Origin: Flagellimonas lutimaris
GTDB taxonomy: Bacteria > Bacteroidota > Bacteroidia > Flavobacteriales > Flavobacteriaceae
DNA: 64,000 nucleotides
Assembly: GCF_003581615.1 (NCBI RefSeq)
Contig: NZ_QXFH01000074.1
Coordinates: forward strand, 1,256 to 65,255
Direction: 5' to 3'
Shown here: in pieces, positions 16,797-27,136 of the stretch
How the letters are laid out: each line of letters opens with the position of its first letter
How positions within the stretch are numbered: position 1 is the first letter of the stretch
Translations under genes and position numbers: made by a program
Notes under the pieces: model-generated
Databases searched by the model: none
What the model was told of the DNA's origin: nothing
The model's input: only the letters and a program-made list of their open reading frames with translations

Positions 16797-16802
16797 GATT
16801 AT

Positions 16803-17459
16803 ATGCACAGTTTGCTCTTATTTCTGGAAACCGTCAATTATCCCATATTGATTGGTTTTTTTATATCCTCACTTGCCTTGGCGATTTCGCCGGGTCCTGA
16901 TAATATTTTTGTACTTACACAAAGTATCAGCAATGGTACGAAATATGGTTTGGCCACAGTTTTTGGTCTGGTTTCGGGCTGTTTGGTACATACCACCCTG
17001 CTCGCATTTGGGGTTTCGGAAATTATCAAACGGAGTGATACGTTGTTTTTTGCAATCAAGCTTTTTGGAGCCATGTATCTTTTATATTTGGCGTATCAGG
17101 TATATCGCAGTGATGCTTCGATACTTTTGGATAAAGATAACAAACCAGCAAAAACACCAAAGAAGCTTTTTTGGACGGGCTTTACCATGAATGTGCTCAA
17201 CCCAAAGGTCACTATCTTCTTTTTGGCTTTTTTTCCCGGTTTTTTGTTCAGTATGGAACTCAATACCGTAATTCAATTCTACATATTAGGCTTACTTTTT
17301 ATGCTTTCCGCTCTCATCGTTTTTGGTACGATTGCAATACTTGCAGGAAAGATTTCCAAATATCTGACCAGTCATGAAAAAGCAGGAGTTTACCTAAAAT
17401 GGGTGCAAATTGTTGTTTTTGTAGGGATTGCCGTTTATCTATTTCTATCGGATAAATAA
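16803..17459 (+). CDS. LysE-family amino acid exporter
   Basis: Inner-membrane protein of 218 residues with about six hydrophobic helices. The family signature AISPGPDNIFVLTQSISNG lies near residue 28, and a second conserved block is NVLNPKVTIFFLAFFPGF. LysE/RhtB members export amino acids or small metabolites; the substrate is not predictable. It is the second gene of the pyrD unit, and the lyase gene follows closely. Confidence 0.92.
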   Translation: MHSLLLFLETVNYPILIGFFISSLALAISPGPDNIFVLTQSISNGTKYGLATVFGLVSGCLVHTTLLAFGVSEIIKRSDTLFFAIKLFGAMYLLYLAYQVYRSDASILLDKDNKPAKTPKKLFWTGFTMNVLNPKVTIFFLAFFPGFLFSMELNTVIQFYILGLLFMLSALIVFGTIAILAGKISKYLTSHEKAGVYLKWVQIVVFVGIAVYLFLSDK

Positions 17460-17480
17460 GTGCTATTTTTACGGACGCCT

Positions 17481-18344
17481 ATGTCAAAAGTAAAACTCAT
17501 AGAATGTCCTAGGGACGCCATGCAAGGGATAAAAACTTTTATCCCTACGGATGAAAAGGTAAAGTATATCCAAGCCTTGTTGGGCTGTGGTTTTGACACC
17601 ATTGACTTTGGTAGTTTTGTGTCGCCCAAGGCCATTCCACAGATGCAGGATACCGCGGAGGTTTTGGCTCGGTTGGACCTATCCCGAACACAAAGTAAAC
17701 TTTTGGCTATAGTTGCCAACGTTCGGGGCGCGCAAGATGCATGCAAGCATGAGGCGATTGATTATTTGGGCTTTCCTTTTTCTATTTCCGAAAACTTTCA
17801 GATGCGTAACACGCACAAGACCATTGACCAATCCGTGGAAACTCTGAAGGGTATTTTGGAATTGGCCGATGCTCATGGGAAGGAAGTGGTTACATACATT
17901 TCCATGGGGTTTGGAAACCCTTATGGAGACCCTTGGGATGTGGAAATAGTTGGGGAGTGGACCGAAAAGTTGGCCGAAATGGGAACTAGAATTTTATCGC
18001 TTTCAGATACTATTGGAAGCTCCACTCCAAAAGTGATAGAGTATCTATTTTCCAACCTAATTCCCAAATATCCTGAGATTGAGTTTGGAGCCCATTTGCA
18101 TACAACTCCATCCAAATGGCATGAAAAAGTAAATGCTGCATATAAGGCAGGTTGTCGCCGTTTTGATGGTGCTGTGCAAGGTTTTGGTGGTTGCCCTATG
18201 GCCAAAGATGAACTAACTGGAAATATGCCCACGGAGAAAATGCTTTCCTATTTTACTACAGAAAAAGCGGATACCGGTGTCAATTGGATGGTTTTTGAAG
18301 CTGCTTTCAATAAGGCTACGGAACTATTCTCAGTGTATCATTAA
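17481..18344 (+). CDS. hydroxymethylglutaryl-CoA lyase
   Basis: TIM-barrel lyase of 287 residues that cleaves HMG-CoA to acetyl-CoA and acetoacetate, the last step of leucine catabolism. Key motifs are LIECPRDAMQGI at the N-terminus (metal-binding Asp and catalytic Arg), FGAHLHTTPSKW, and the signature loop QGFGGCPMAKDELTGN with the catalytic Cys. The ATG at 17481 is preferred over a GTG at 17460 because homologous proteins begin just before the IE-x-P-RD-x-MQG motif. It closes the pyrD-lysE unit and shares a bidirectional terminator with the TonB receptor gene. Confidence 0.93.
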   Translation: MSKVKLIECPRDAMQGIKTFIPTDEKVKYIQALLGCGFDTIDFGSFVSPKAIPQMQDTAEVLARLDLSRTQSKLLAIVANVRGAQDACKHEAIDYLGFPFSISENFQMRNTHKTIDQSVETLKGILELADAHGKEVVTYISMGFGNPYGDPWDVEIVGEWTEKLAEMGTRILSLSDTIGSSTPKVIEYLFSNLIPKYPEIEFGAHLHTTPSKWHEKVNAAYKAGCRRFDGAVQGFGGCPMAKDELTGNMPTEKMLSYFTTEKADTGVNWMVFEAAFNKATELFSVYH

Positions 18345-18380
18345 AAAAGGCACCCCAAAAAGAGTGCCTTTATTTTTTTT
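18343..18380. terminator. bidirectional terminator between the lyase and TonB-receptor genes
   Basis: Eight-bp arms AAAGGCAC (18346-18353) and GTGCCTTT (18364-18371) have a T run on the plus side and an A run (T on the minus strand) on the other. It serves both convergent genes. Confidence 0.88.
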
Positions 18381-18394
18381 ATCGGAATCAAAAA

Positions 18395-20617
18395 TTAATA
18401 TCTAAGCTCAATTCCAGCGTAGATGCCAAATGGATGGCCAGGCCGTAAGCCTGCAGGCACCCTTGCAACGGCATATTGCTCATCCAATAAATTGATGGCA
18501 TTGGCAGTAATGGCCACATGATCATTGAATTTATATCGCCCCCCAAGATCTAGTATAAAATTGGAGCTTACTTTTTCAGTGGCGGGGATAGACCCACTTC
18601 CTGCCATTGTTCTAAAAGCGCCATTGTACCTACCACTAAGGTTTATTTCAAAATTTTCATGCTCCAGCGATAGGGCGGCATTGAACTGATGTTTGGAGAT
18701 GTAAGGCATCTCATCACCTGCAGAAACCTCTCCCCAAATATCGTTTTCGCTGCCAAAACTGTTCAAGAACTCTGTGTCGGTCAGCGTATATCCAAAAGTA
18801 AAGGGTAGTTGAAGGCTTTCGTTATTTTCCATAAAGTTATAGTTCAACAACAACTCCACTCCTTGTACACTTACTTCACCGGCATTGAATTGGTCTAGGG
18901 AGCCGGTTCCACCTGTTGCGGCAAGATCACTGCCCAGTAGGTTGCTGTAATCGTTGTAAAACCCGACTAGTTCTCCCGAAATACCTGCAAATGAGAAACG
19001 GCTACCAAGTTCATAATTCACACTTTCCTCTGGATTTTCTCCAGGTTGGTTGCTGGGAGGTGAGAAGCCTTTATGTACCCCTCCAAAAACGGACAGGTCG
19101 TTGAAATTATAGTTAAAACCAATTCCTGGGATAAACACATCTACATTGTTCTGTCTTTCGGATAGGTCAGTGCCTAAGCGTTCTACGTCGTTGGTACCAT
19201 AGTCCAATCTTTCCAAGGAAATGTTTTCATAACGAAGGCCGGGAGTCAATGTTAGATCATTGATTTTAAGCTTGTACATGGCATACGAGGCAAAAGCTTT
19301 TGCACTGCTCACACGGTTGGCATTGGTGCCAGGGACTCCCGAATTGACCAATTGCATATCTCCGTTCACGATAGCATAATCATCTATCCACTGAAAACGG
19401 TCCTCTTCATCATAATGGTAACGCAGTCCAATTTCCAGATCATGATACGTGTTTTCTCCACTCCAATGGTAATCCAATTTTGTTTGAACTCCGGTAGATA
19501 GATAGTCCCTATTGTTGTTTCTGGCATTAAGGAAATCATTCGCTCCACTGTTGGCGGTGCCTTTTACTAGGTTTATGTAGGATTCATTGCCGATTGGGTC
19601 ACTAAAAATAGTCCCGATGCCTTGACGTTCTCCATCAATCGTAACATAATCGACCTTGTACCAATTCCTGCTAAAATCATTGTAATAGCCAATGGTGGTA
19701 ATCCTGAATTGATCGTTGAATTTTAAAGCATGGGTTCCCATCAATTGAAAGTGCTCGGCATTCATTTGATCATTTTGAGATCCAGCATAGCGTTGGAAAG
19801 GGTCTGTATCGAAATCCTCTTGGGTCAACCCTAGATAGGTTTCGTTGGACGTTTCGTCCGAATACTGCAACTTCACCTCAAACTCCTGTCCAAGTTTTGC
19901 TTCTGGATTGGTGTTGACCTTGAATTTGGCAACTAGGTCATTTTTATCAAAACCCGTGTTATCACCATTTTCCAAGTTTTTAAATCCGTTGGAATTGTAG
20001 TTGAGGTATTCCACAGCGTATCCAAAGTTTTTGTAACTATCGCCCAGTTGGGTATGGATACGACCACTTTGGAAACTACCATAGCTACTGTTTAAAAAGA
20101 TTCCAAAATTATCTGGCACTTCGGTGGAAATCATGTTTATGGCACCCCCGGTTGTGTATGGTCCGAATTGTACTTGGCTACTGCCTTTCAATATTTCAAC
20201 GGCCTGCATTCGCGCAATAGTGGGGAAATAATAGGCCGATGGAGCACTATAAGGAGCCGGTGCAATGAGGACACCATCTTCCATTAAGGTAATTTTGGAA
20301 CTTCTTTCGGGGGAGGTTCCTCGTAAACTGATATTTGGCCTTAGGCCAAATCCATCTTCTTCATAAATATTGACCCCGGGAACTGAACGTAAAGTACGGT
20401 TGACGTCGGTGTAGTTAAATTTTTTGATTTCTTCAGGGGAAAGGTAATAAGAAGACCCCGTTCTGTTCTTCGCCACAAATTTGCTTCCAAAAATTACTTT
20501 GGCAGATAGAACGACTTCATTCAACTCAATTAGAGTGGAGTCATTCCCGATTTGTTGTTGTTGCCCAGAAAGAAAAAGAAAGCTAAAAAGCGCGATGATT
20601 GAAGTTAGTCGGTACAT
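18395..20617 (-). CDS. TonB-dependent outer-membrane receptor, FecA-like
   Basis: Outer-membrane beta-barrel importer of 740 residues. The signal peptide covers about 1-18. The plug domain (about 55-170) begins around YLSPEEIKKFNYTDVNRTLRS and includes GVNIYEEDGFGLRPNISLRGT and the ILKGSSQVQFGP block. The rest is a 22-strand-type barrel ending in an aromatic (ELRY). No carboxypeptidase-like N-terminal domain and no FecR-type signalling domain are present. The plug resembles iron-dicitrate and other siderophore receptors, so iron uptake is the best guess. It has a well-formed promoter and an adjacent palindrome at 20696-20712. It is monocistronic; no SusD partner is present. Confidence 0.92.
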   Translation of the reverse strand: MYRLTSIIALFSFLFLSGQQQQIGNDSTLIELNEVVLSAKVIFGSKFVAKNRTGSSYYLSPEEIKKFNYTDVNRTLRSVPGVNIYEEDGFGLRPNISLRGTSPERSSKITLMEDGVLIAPAPYSAPSAYYFPTIARMQAVEILKGSSQVQFGPYTTGGAINMISTEVPDNFGIFLNSSYGSFQSGRIHTQLGDSYKNFGYAVEYLNYNSNGFKNLENGDNTGFDKNDLVAKFKVNTNPEAKLGQEFEVKLQYSDETSNETYLGLTQEDFDTDPFQRYAGSQNDQMNAEHFQLMGTHALKFNDQFRITTIGYYNDFSRNWYKVDYVTIDGERQGIGTIFSDPIGNESYINLVKGTANSGANDFLNARNNNRDYLSTGVQTKLDYHWSGENTYHDLEIGLRYHYDEEDRFQWIDDYAIVNGDMQLVNSGVPGTNANRVSSAKAFASYAMYKLKINDLTLTPGLRYENISLERLDYGTNDVERLGTDLSERQNNVDVFIPGIGFNYNFNDLSVFGGVHKGFSPPSNQPGENPEESVNYELGSRFSFAGISGELVGFYNDYSNLLGSDLAATGGTGSLDQFNAGEVSVQGVELLLNYNFMENNESLQLPFTFGYTLTDTEFLNSFGSENDIWGEVSAGDEMPYISKHQFNAALSLEHENFEINLSGRYNGAFRTMAGSGSIPATEKVSSNFILDLGGRYKFNDHVAITANAINLLDEQYAVARVPAGLRPGHPFGIYAGIELRY

Positions 20618-20662
20618 TGTATTAATTAAGACTTATTTTAAATAAAAAATTTAATTCGGCTG

Positions 20663-20693
20663 CAAATGTACATTTCCAGTGCAATAAAACAAA
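20663..20693 (-). promoter_or_regulatory. complete Bacteroidota promoter of the TonB receptor gene
   Basis: On the minus strand, TTTG (20690-20693) is followed after 19 bases by TACATTTG (20663-20670), matching both elements and the spacing. The leader is about 40 bases. Confidence 0.8.
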
Positions 20694-20695
20694 GC

Positions 20696-20712
20696 TTATT
20701 TAGAATAAATAA
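20696..20712. promoter_or_regulatory. 7-3-7 palindrome next to the TonB receptor promoter (candidate operator)
   Basis: TTATTTA, GAA, TAAATAA: perfect 7-bp arms abutting the minus-33 element. The position suits a regulator such as an iron-responsive one, but it is not a canonical Fur box and AT-rich palindromes can arise by chance. Confidence 0.35.
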
Positions 20713-20829
20713 AGATAAAATTTCAAAATTACTTAAGAGTAATGCATCGGTCATCATATTTAGAGTAGAAAACATATTATGATAATGCAGAAAGTATTGA
20801 GTATGTCCTTTATTGATTAAAATTAGTGG

Positions 20830-20837
20830 TATATTTG
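20830..20837 (+). promoter_or_regulatory. minus-7 element (TATATTTG) of guaB
   Basis: TATATTTG lies 24 bases before the guaB ATG. A TTG lies 14 bases further upstream, a short spacing. Confidence 0.6.
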
Positions 20838-20848
20838 CACGCAATTAA

Positions 20849-22333
<1,485 letters not shown>

Positions 22334-22362
22334 AATAAAGTAAGGAAGGCGCGCTGGAGTAT

Positions 22363-22878
22363 TTATTTCCCCGCGTAGCTTTCCCAATCTTTGTCCTTGT
22401 AGATGTTTTCACCAAAGTACTTGGCGATTTGCATAAAAGGTTCTACTTGCTGATATCCAGGGACAGGCGACAGCATATTCAATTGCTCATCTAAGAAAAC
22501 TACGGTAGGGTAGCTCATACGACCTTGTAACAAAGCAGCGGCCAATTCGTGGTAGCCTCTTCTTCCAGAAGGTACAAATTTGAATGTTTTGCCTTGGTAT
22601 TCAATAGGGTCTTTACCTTCTGCATCCATTTTTACCATATAGAAGTTGTCCTGCATATATTTAGATACTTCAGGATTTTGAAACGTATTTTTATCCATCT
22701 TTTTGCACCATCCGCACCAATCTGTGTAAACGTCAACAAAAATCTTTTTGGGCTGTGCATCCGTTTGGGAAAGTTGAACGGCCTCCTCCCATGATATCCA
22801 ATTAATATCTTGAGCTTGGGCGTTAAAGCCCATAAATATTAGAAAAAGCAAGCTGATTTGGGTAAAAATTGTGCGCAT
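22363..22878 (-). CDS. exported thioredoxin-fold protein (CGWC)
   Basis: Thiol-disulfide protein of 171 residues. The signal peptide MRTIFTQISLLFLIFMGFNA ends near AQAQD, so it is periplasmic. The thioredoxin active site is DVYTDWCGWCKKMD, a DsbD-gamma/DUF255-like CGWC centre, with the cis-Pro loop in MSYPTVVF. The ATG at 22878 is chosen because it begins the signal peptide; an ATG ten codons upstream would place polar residues in front. It probably reduces envelope proteins. The next gene upstream on this strand is lysA, which lies at 22977. Confidence 0.88.
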   Translation of the reverse strand: MRTIFTQISLLFLIFMGFNAQAQDINWISWEEAVQLSQTDAQPKKIFVDVYTDWCGWCKKMDKNTFQNPEVSKYMQDNFYMVKMDAEGKDPIEYQGKTFKFVPSGRRGYHELAAALLQGRMSYPTVVFLDEQLNMLSPVPGYQQVEPFMQIAKYFGENIYKDKDWESYAGK

Positions 22879-22976
22879 AGTCTTTGTTTTTGACCTAATT
22901 GTCGTCATATCAATACAAAACTAACGAAAATTGTGCCAAAAAAGTATGAGCTTTAACAGTCTGATAAGGGTAGATG

Positions 22977-24215
22977 CTACTTTACGGGCTGTTCCTTCGG
23001 AACCTCAAAAAGCTCCTTGTTATCCACTTGATTGTGAAGGATATCATCAAAAGTCTCTCTTTTTCTGATTAAATGGGCTTTTCCTTTATACCATAACACT
23101 TCTGCCGGTCTATATCTGGAATTGTAATTGCTGGCCATAGTGAAGCAATAAGCACCGGCATTTTTAAAGCAGAGCACATCTCCTTCGGATATTTCGTTGA
23201 TTCTACGGTTGCTTCCAAAAGTATCCGTTTCACAAATGTAACCGACAACCGAATAATAACGCTCTTTTCCTTTTGGGTTGGATATATTTACAATTTGATG
23301 GTTAGAACCATAGAGCATGGGTCTAATCAAATGGTTGAAACCAGAATCCACACTTGCAAAAACAGTCGATGTGGTCTGTTTTACAACGTTTACCTTGGCT
23401 AAAAAGCAACCCGCTTCACTTACCAAAAATTTTCCTGGCTCAAAGGCAAGAGTGAGTTCTCTGCCATATTCCTTGCAAAACTCGTTGAATCTTTTGGTCA
23501 GTTTTTTGCCCAATTCGTCCACGTTGGTTTGGATGTCCCCTTCCTTATAAGGAACTTTAAAACCACTTCCGAAATCAATGAACTCCAAATCCTTGAAGTT
23601 ACTGGCTGTTTCAAACAAAATTTCCGATGCGTAGAGGAAAACATCAATATCCAAAATATCACTACCCGTGTGCATATGGATTCCATTGATGTTCATATTG
23701 GTCAACTCCACAATACGTAATAAATGTGGAATTTGATGAATGCTAATACCAAATTTTGAGTCGATATGCCCAACAGAGATTTTGGAATTCCCCCCAGCCA
23801 TCACATGTGGGTTGATTCGAATACAAACTGGAATATCGGGATGCTTACTTCCAAATTGCTCCAAAATGGAGAGGTTGTCAATGTTTACTTGAACACCAAG
23901 AGCGGCTGCTTCTTCGATTTCTTCCAAAGAAACCCCGTTGGGAGTAAAAATAATGGACTCTGGTTTAAAACCTGCTAACAGTCCCAGTTTCACTTCTTGA
24001 ATGGACACGGTATCCAAACCACTGCCCAAACTGTTCAACAATCTAAGGATGCTAATATTGGAAAGTGCTTTTGCCGCATAGTTTAGTTTAAGACTGGAAA
24101 CCCCTTTAAAAGCATTGGTAAGCTTTTTGTATTGAGAGGTAATCTTGTCAGCATCATAAACATAAAGTGGTGCGCCAAATTGCTCTGTAAGTTGAAGTAA
24201 ATCCTTAGAGTTCAT
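22977..24215 (-). CDS. lysA: diaminopimelate decarboxylase
   Basis: PLP enzyme of 412 residues (fold type III) that decarboxylates meso-diaminopimelate to L-lysine. The cofactor lysine is Lys49 in LNYAAKALSN. The HMHTGSDI motif, the EPGKFLVSEAG block that binds the phosphate, and the C-terminal GAYCFTMASNYNSR substrate site are intact. Full family length. It lies apart from dapD (42269) but belongs to the same lysine and peptidoglycan pathway. Confidence 0.96.
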   Translation of the reverse strand: MNSKDLLQLTEQFGAPLYVYDADKITSQYKKLTNAFKGVSSLKLNYAAKALSNISILRLLNSLGSGLDTVSIQEVKLGLLAGFKPESIIFTPNGVSLEEIEEAAALGVQVNIDNLSILEQFGSKHPDIPVCIRINPHVMAGGNSKISVGHIDSKFGISIHQIPHLLRIVELTNMNINGIHMHTGSDILDIDVFLYASEILFETASNFKDLEFIDFGSGFKVPYKEGDIQTNVDELGKKLTKRFNEFCKEYGRELTLAFEPGKFLVSEAGCFLAKVNVVKQTTSTVFASVDSGFNHLIRPMLYGSNHQIVNISNPKGKERYYSVVGYICETDTFGSNRRINEISEGDVLCFKNAGAYCFTMASNYNSRYRPAEVLWYKGKAHLIRKRETFDDILHNQVDNKELFEVPKEQPVK

Positions 24216-24378
24216 TTTAAATATATATTTTAAACAAAACTAGGTTTTGTATACTTTAAACACAAAAAATCTGAATTTTTTTATCAAAATATAACAAGTT
24301 GTTTTATTTACAACATATAAGCCGAATCTGGTGTTGTACTTTAAGTTTTTGATGTGTATTTTTAAACAAATTGCAACA

Positions 24379-25017
24379 ATGAAGCTACCTCTATTTCCAC
24401 TACAATCAGTCTTTTACCCTGGTGAAACCGTACCCTTGCATATTTTTGAAGATCGATATAAACAATTGATCAACGATTGCAGAAAGGAGGCGCTTACCTT
24501 TGGAATTCCGGTTTATATCAACAACGCTATTTCCTACGGGACAGAGGTGCAATTGGTTGAAGTGGTAAACACTTATGAATCTGGAGAAATGGATGTGGTT
24601 TGTGTTGCACGTCAAGTTTTTAAGGTGCTAAGTTTTCAAAAACAAATAGAAGGTAAACTCTATGCTGGTGGAGAAGTCGAGTTTTTGGAGATTGAGAACG
24701 ATGCCGATGAAAGTTTAAGAGAGGAAGTGCTCCAAAAAGTGGAGGAATTGTATGATATTATGGATGTCCCTTTTACCAAAACATCTCCCAAGCAATTCAA
24801 TAGCTATTCTCTCGCTCATAAAATGGGACTTTCTTTTGAACAAGAATATGAGTTGTTACTTATGACGAGAGAAACAGATCGGTTAAATTTCATAAAAAAT
24901 CATTTACAGACAACAACCAATATGTTGACCGAATTGAATCGAACCAAAGATGTCATCGAGATGAATGGACATTTTAAGAATTTTGACCCTTTGGATTTTC
25001 AAGATTTTAAGTTGTAA
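24379..25017 (+). CDS. Lon N-terminal (LON substrate-binding) domain protein
   Basis: Stand-alone protein of 212 residues with only the Lon-N domain: the start KLPLFPLQSVFYPGETVPLHIFEDRYKQL is the diagnostic opening. No AAA+ or protease part follows. The ATG at 24379 is chosen over a GTG at 24331 because the domain begins exactly there. Such proteins are common in bacteria; whether they bind unfolded substrates or regulate Lon is not established. Confidence 0.9.
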   Translation: MKLPLFPLQSVFYPGETVPLHIFEDRYKQLINDCRKEALTFGIPVYINNAISYGTEVQLVEVVNTYESGEMDVVCVARQVFKVLSFQKQIEGKLYAGGEVEFLEIENDADESLREEVLQKVEELYDIMDVPFTKTSPKQFNSYSLAHKMGLSFEQEYELLLMTRETDRLNFIKNHLQTTTNMLTELNRTKDVIEMNGHFKNFDPLDFQDFKL

Positions 25018-25104
25018 AGTCCAAGGACTCGAATAAAAGGGTTATAATTGACACCTAACCTGTAATTATTCATTTAACATCTTCAATTTGTCAGCAGTGT
25101 TTTC

Positions 25105-25112
25105 TATTTTTG
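25105..25112 (+). promoter_or_regulatory. minus-7 element (TATTTTTG) of sucC
   Basis: TATTTTTG is 26 bases before the ATG at 25138. TTTG at 25087-25090 precedes it at a short spacing of 14. Confidence 0.6.
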
Positions 25113-25137
25113 TCAGCAAACAAAAGTAAATTCACAG

Positions 25138-26331
25138 ATGAATCTTCACGAATATCAAGGAAAAGAGATTTTAGCCAGTTTTGGAGTAAGGATCCAACGA
25201 GGAATAGTTGCTCACAACGCAAAGGAAGCGGTAGATGCCGCAAAACAACTTACACAGGAAACCGGAACAGGATGGCATGTAATAAAAGCGCAAGTACATG
25301 CTGGTGGCCGTGGTAAAGGGGGTGGAGTAAAATTGGCCAAAAACTTGAAAGAAGTGGAAGAGTTGGCAGGTAGCATTATTGGAATGAACCTTGTTACCCC
25401 ACAAACATCTGCAGAAGGTAAAAAAGTGCACCAAGTATTAGTGGCAGAGGATGTGTATTACCCAGGTGATAGTGAAACCAGCGAGTTTTATATGTCTGTT
25501 CTCTTAAATAGGGGTACTGGTAAGAATATGATTATGTACTCTACCGAAGGAGGTATGGATATTGAAGAGGTTGCCGAGAAAACACCACATTTAATTTTTA
25601 CAGAGGAGGTTGATCCAGGATTGGGACTTTTGCCCTTCCAGGCCAGAAGAATTGCCTTTAACTTAGGGTTGTCCGGTACGGCGTTCAAAGAGATGGTGAA
25701 ATTCGTTATGTCTTTGTACAAAGCATATGTTGAAAGTGATTCAAGTCTTTTTGAAATCAACCCAGTGTTGAAGACCTCTGATGATAAAATTATGGCCGTA
25801 GATGCCAAAGTTTCCATAGATGACAATGCTCTTTATAGAAGAAAGGCGTATGCAGAAATGCGTGACCTTAGAGAGGAAAACCCGATTGAGGTAGAAGCTC
25901 GTGAGGTTGGCTTGAACTATGTTGATTTGGATGGGAATGTTGGATGTATGGTAAATGGTGCCGGATTGGCAATGGCTACCATGGATTTGATTAAAATGGC
26001 AGGTGGTGAACCGGCAAACTTCTTGGATGTTGGTGGTACTGCAGACGCCAAAAGGGTAGAGGAAGCTTTCCGAATCATCCTAAAAGATCCAAATGTAAAA
26101 GCAATCCTTATCAATATCTTTGGTGGTATTGTTCGTTGTGATCGTGTAGCGCAAGGTGTCGTTGATGCATACAAAAACATGGGAGATGCAATTCAGGTTC
26201 CAATTATTGTAAGGTTACAAGGTACCAATGCAGAGTTGGCCAAAGAAATAATTGATAATTCTGGCTTGGCTGTGCACTCCGCAGTTCAATTTAAAGAAGC
26301 TGCTGATAAAGTAGAAGAAGTTTTGGGCTAG
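25138..26331 (+). CDS. sucC: succinate-CoA ligase (ADP-forming) beta subunit
   Basis: TCA-cycle enzyme that couples succinyl-CoA hydrolysis to ATP synthesis. The protein has 397 residues. The ATP-grasp domain starts at MNLHEYQGKEILASFGV, and the CoA-ligase domain from about 240 has the GGTADAKRVEEAF and NIFGGIVRCDRVAQG motifs. sucD is not adjacent and must lie elsewhere. A 13-bp terminator follows immediately, so the gene is transcribed alone. Confidence 0.97.
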   Translation: MNLHEYQGKEILASFGVRIQRGIVAHNAKEAVDAAKQLTQETGTGWHVIKAQVHAGGRGKGGGVKLAKNLKEVEELAGSIIGMNLVTPQTSAEGKKVHQVLVAEDVYYPGDSETSEFYMSVLLNRGTGKNMIMYSTEGGMDIEEVAEKTPHLIFTEEVDPGLGLLPFQARRIAFNLGLSGTAFKEMVKFVMSLYKAYVESDSSLFEINPVLKTSDDKIMAVDAKVSIDDNALYRRKAYAEMRDLREENPIEVEAREVGLNYVDLDGNVGCMVNGAGLAMATMDLIKMAGGEPANFLDVGGTADAKRVEEAFRIILKDPNVKAILINIFGGIVRCDRVAQGVVDAYKNMGDAIQVPIIVRLQGTNAELAKEIIDNSGLAVHSAVQFKEAADKVEEVLG

Positions 26332-26354
26332 TCTCAAGCTTAAATATATTTCAT

Positions 26355-26388
26355 AAGGGCAATACTTAATAAAGTATTGCCCTTTTTT
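26355..26388 (+). terminator. terminator of sucC
   Basis: A perfect 13-bp stem (26355-26367 with 26372-26384, 4-base loop) is followed by T residues. It lies 23 bases past the stop. Confidence 0.93.
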
Positions 26389-26402
26389 ATGCTTCAAATT
26401 TT

Positions 26403-26471
26403 AGAAAACACTGATTTTCTTCTAAGTAAATCAAGCCAATAATCTTACTGCTCTTGTTTTCAGTGTTTTCT
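26403..26471. repeat. 12-bp perfect inverted repeat in the sucC downstream gap
   Basis: AGAAAACACTGA (26403-26414) and its exact complement (26460-26471) enclose 45 bases. There is no T run, so it is not a normal terminator. The rest of the 352-base gap (26332-26683) holds the sucC terminator, a promoter at 26594 and an untranslated leader. No coding frame is convincing. Confidence 0.5.
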
Positions 26472-26593
26472 CAGATGAACCAAATGATTAGGTAGCTTTT
26501 TCTTGTTTGAACAGGAGTATTAGCCCAAGGTTAAGGACATTAAACATTTGTTAAATGGTCCTAAAGTGTAACAATTTTGTTTTTTGATCGTCT

Positions 26594-26601
26594 TATTTTT
26601 G
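26594..26601 (+). promoter_or_regulatory. minus-7 element (TATTTTTG) of the small exported protein gene
   Basis: TATTTTTG lies 82 bases before the ATG at 26684, implying a leader of about 75 bases. A TTTTG at 26575-26579 precedes it at a spacing of 14. Confidence 0.6.
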
Positions 26602-26683
26602 AAGCGTCGTTAAAAAAGACTCTTAATCAGGTCTATATTTTGACAAATCATTAATCATCAATTTTAATCAAAAAACAAAAATC

Positions 26684-27019
26684 ATGAGAAAATTTAAAGC
26701 TGTTTCGGTGGCATTGGCACTATTCGCAACAATGAGTGTTTTTGCAACAAAAGGTAAGAAGGCAACAAAAGAGACTAATCTTTCTGGCCAAATTTATGAA
26801 ATGTTGAAAGACAATAAATTCAACGTGGAATACAATGAATTAACTGCTGAAGTTCGTTTCATTGTAAATGAAAAAGGTGAACTAGTAGTACTTTCTGTTG
26901 AAACCAAAGATGAAATTTTGGAAGGTTTCGTAAAAAATCGTTTGAACTACCAAAAGGTACAACTAAAGAATGTTGCTCCAGGTAGAGTTTACGAAATTCC
27001 AATACGAATTACCGCTTAA
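26684..27019 (+). CDS. small exported protein of unknown function
   Basis: Protein of 111 residues. The signal peptide MRKFKAVSVALALFATMSVF (cleavage near FAT-KG) is followed by a basic stretch and a compact alpha/beta domain with VRFIVNEKGELVVLSVETKD, then a helix ending with FVKNRLNYQKV. This resembles the TonB C-terminal-like small proteins of Flavobacteriaceae, but the family is not certain. It is likely periplasmic. It has its own promoter and terminator, and a long leader. Confidence 0.8.
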   Translation: MRKFKAVSVALALFATMSVFATKGKKATKETNLSGQIYEMLKDNKFNVEYNELTAEVRFIVNEKGELVVLSVETKDEILEGFVKNRLNYQKVQLKNVAPGRVYEIPIRITA

Positions 27020-27046
27020 TAAACGGGAATTGTTTGAGTTAGTTAG

Positions 27047-27074
27047 AAAAAGCCCTGAAATTCAGGGCTTTTTT
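27047..27074 (+). terminator. terminator of the small exported protein gene
   Basis: A 10-bp stem (27049-27058 with 27062-27071, AAT loop) is followed by T residues. Confidence 0.9.
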
Positions 27075-27136
27075 ATGTACTAAAACGAGGTGTTTTGGAG
27101 TTATCTACCTAATAATTAGAACCAAAACCATTTGTT

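Noticed and set aside
20638-20844. A minus-strand frame of 68 residues upstream of guaB
   Set aside because: It runs through the TonB receptor promoter and has random-looking sequence; no start signal or family.
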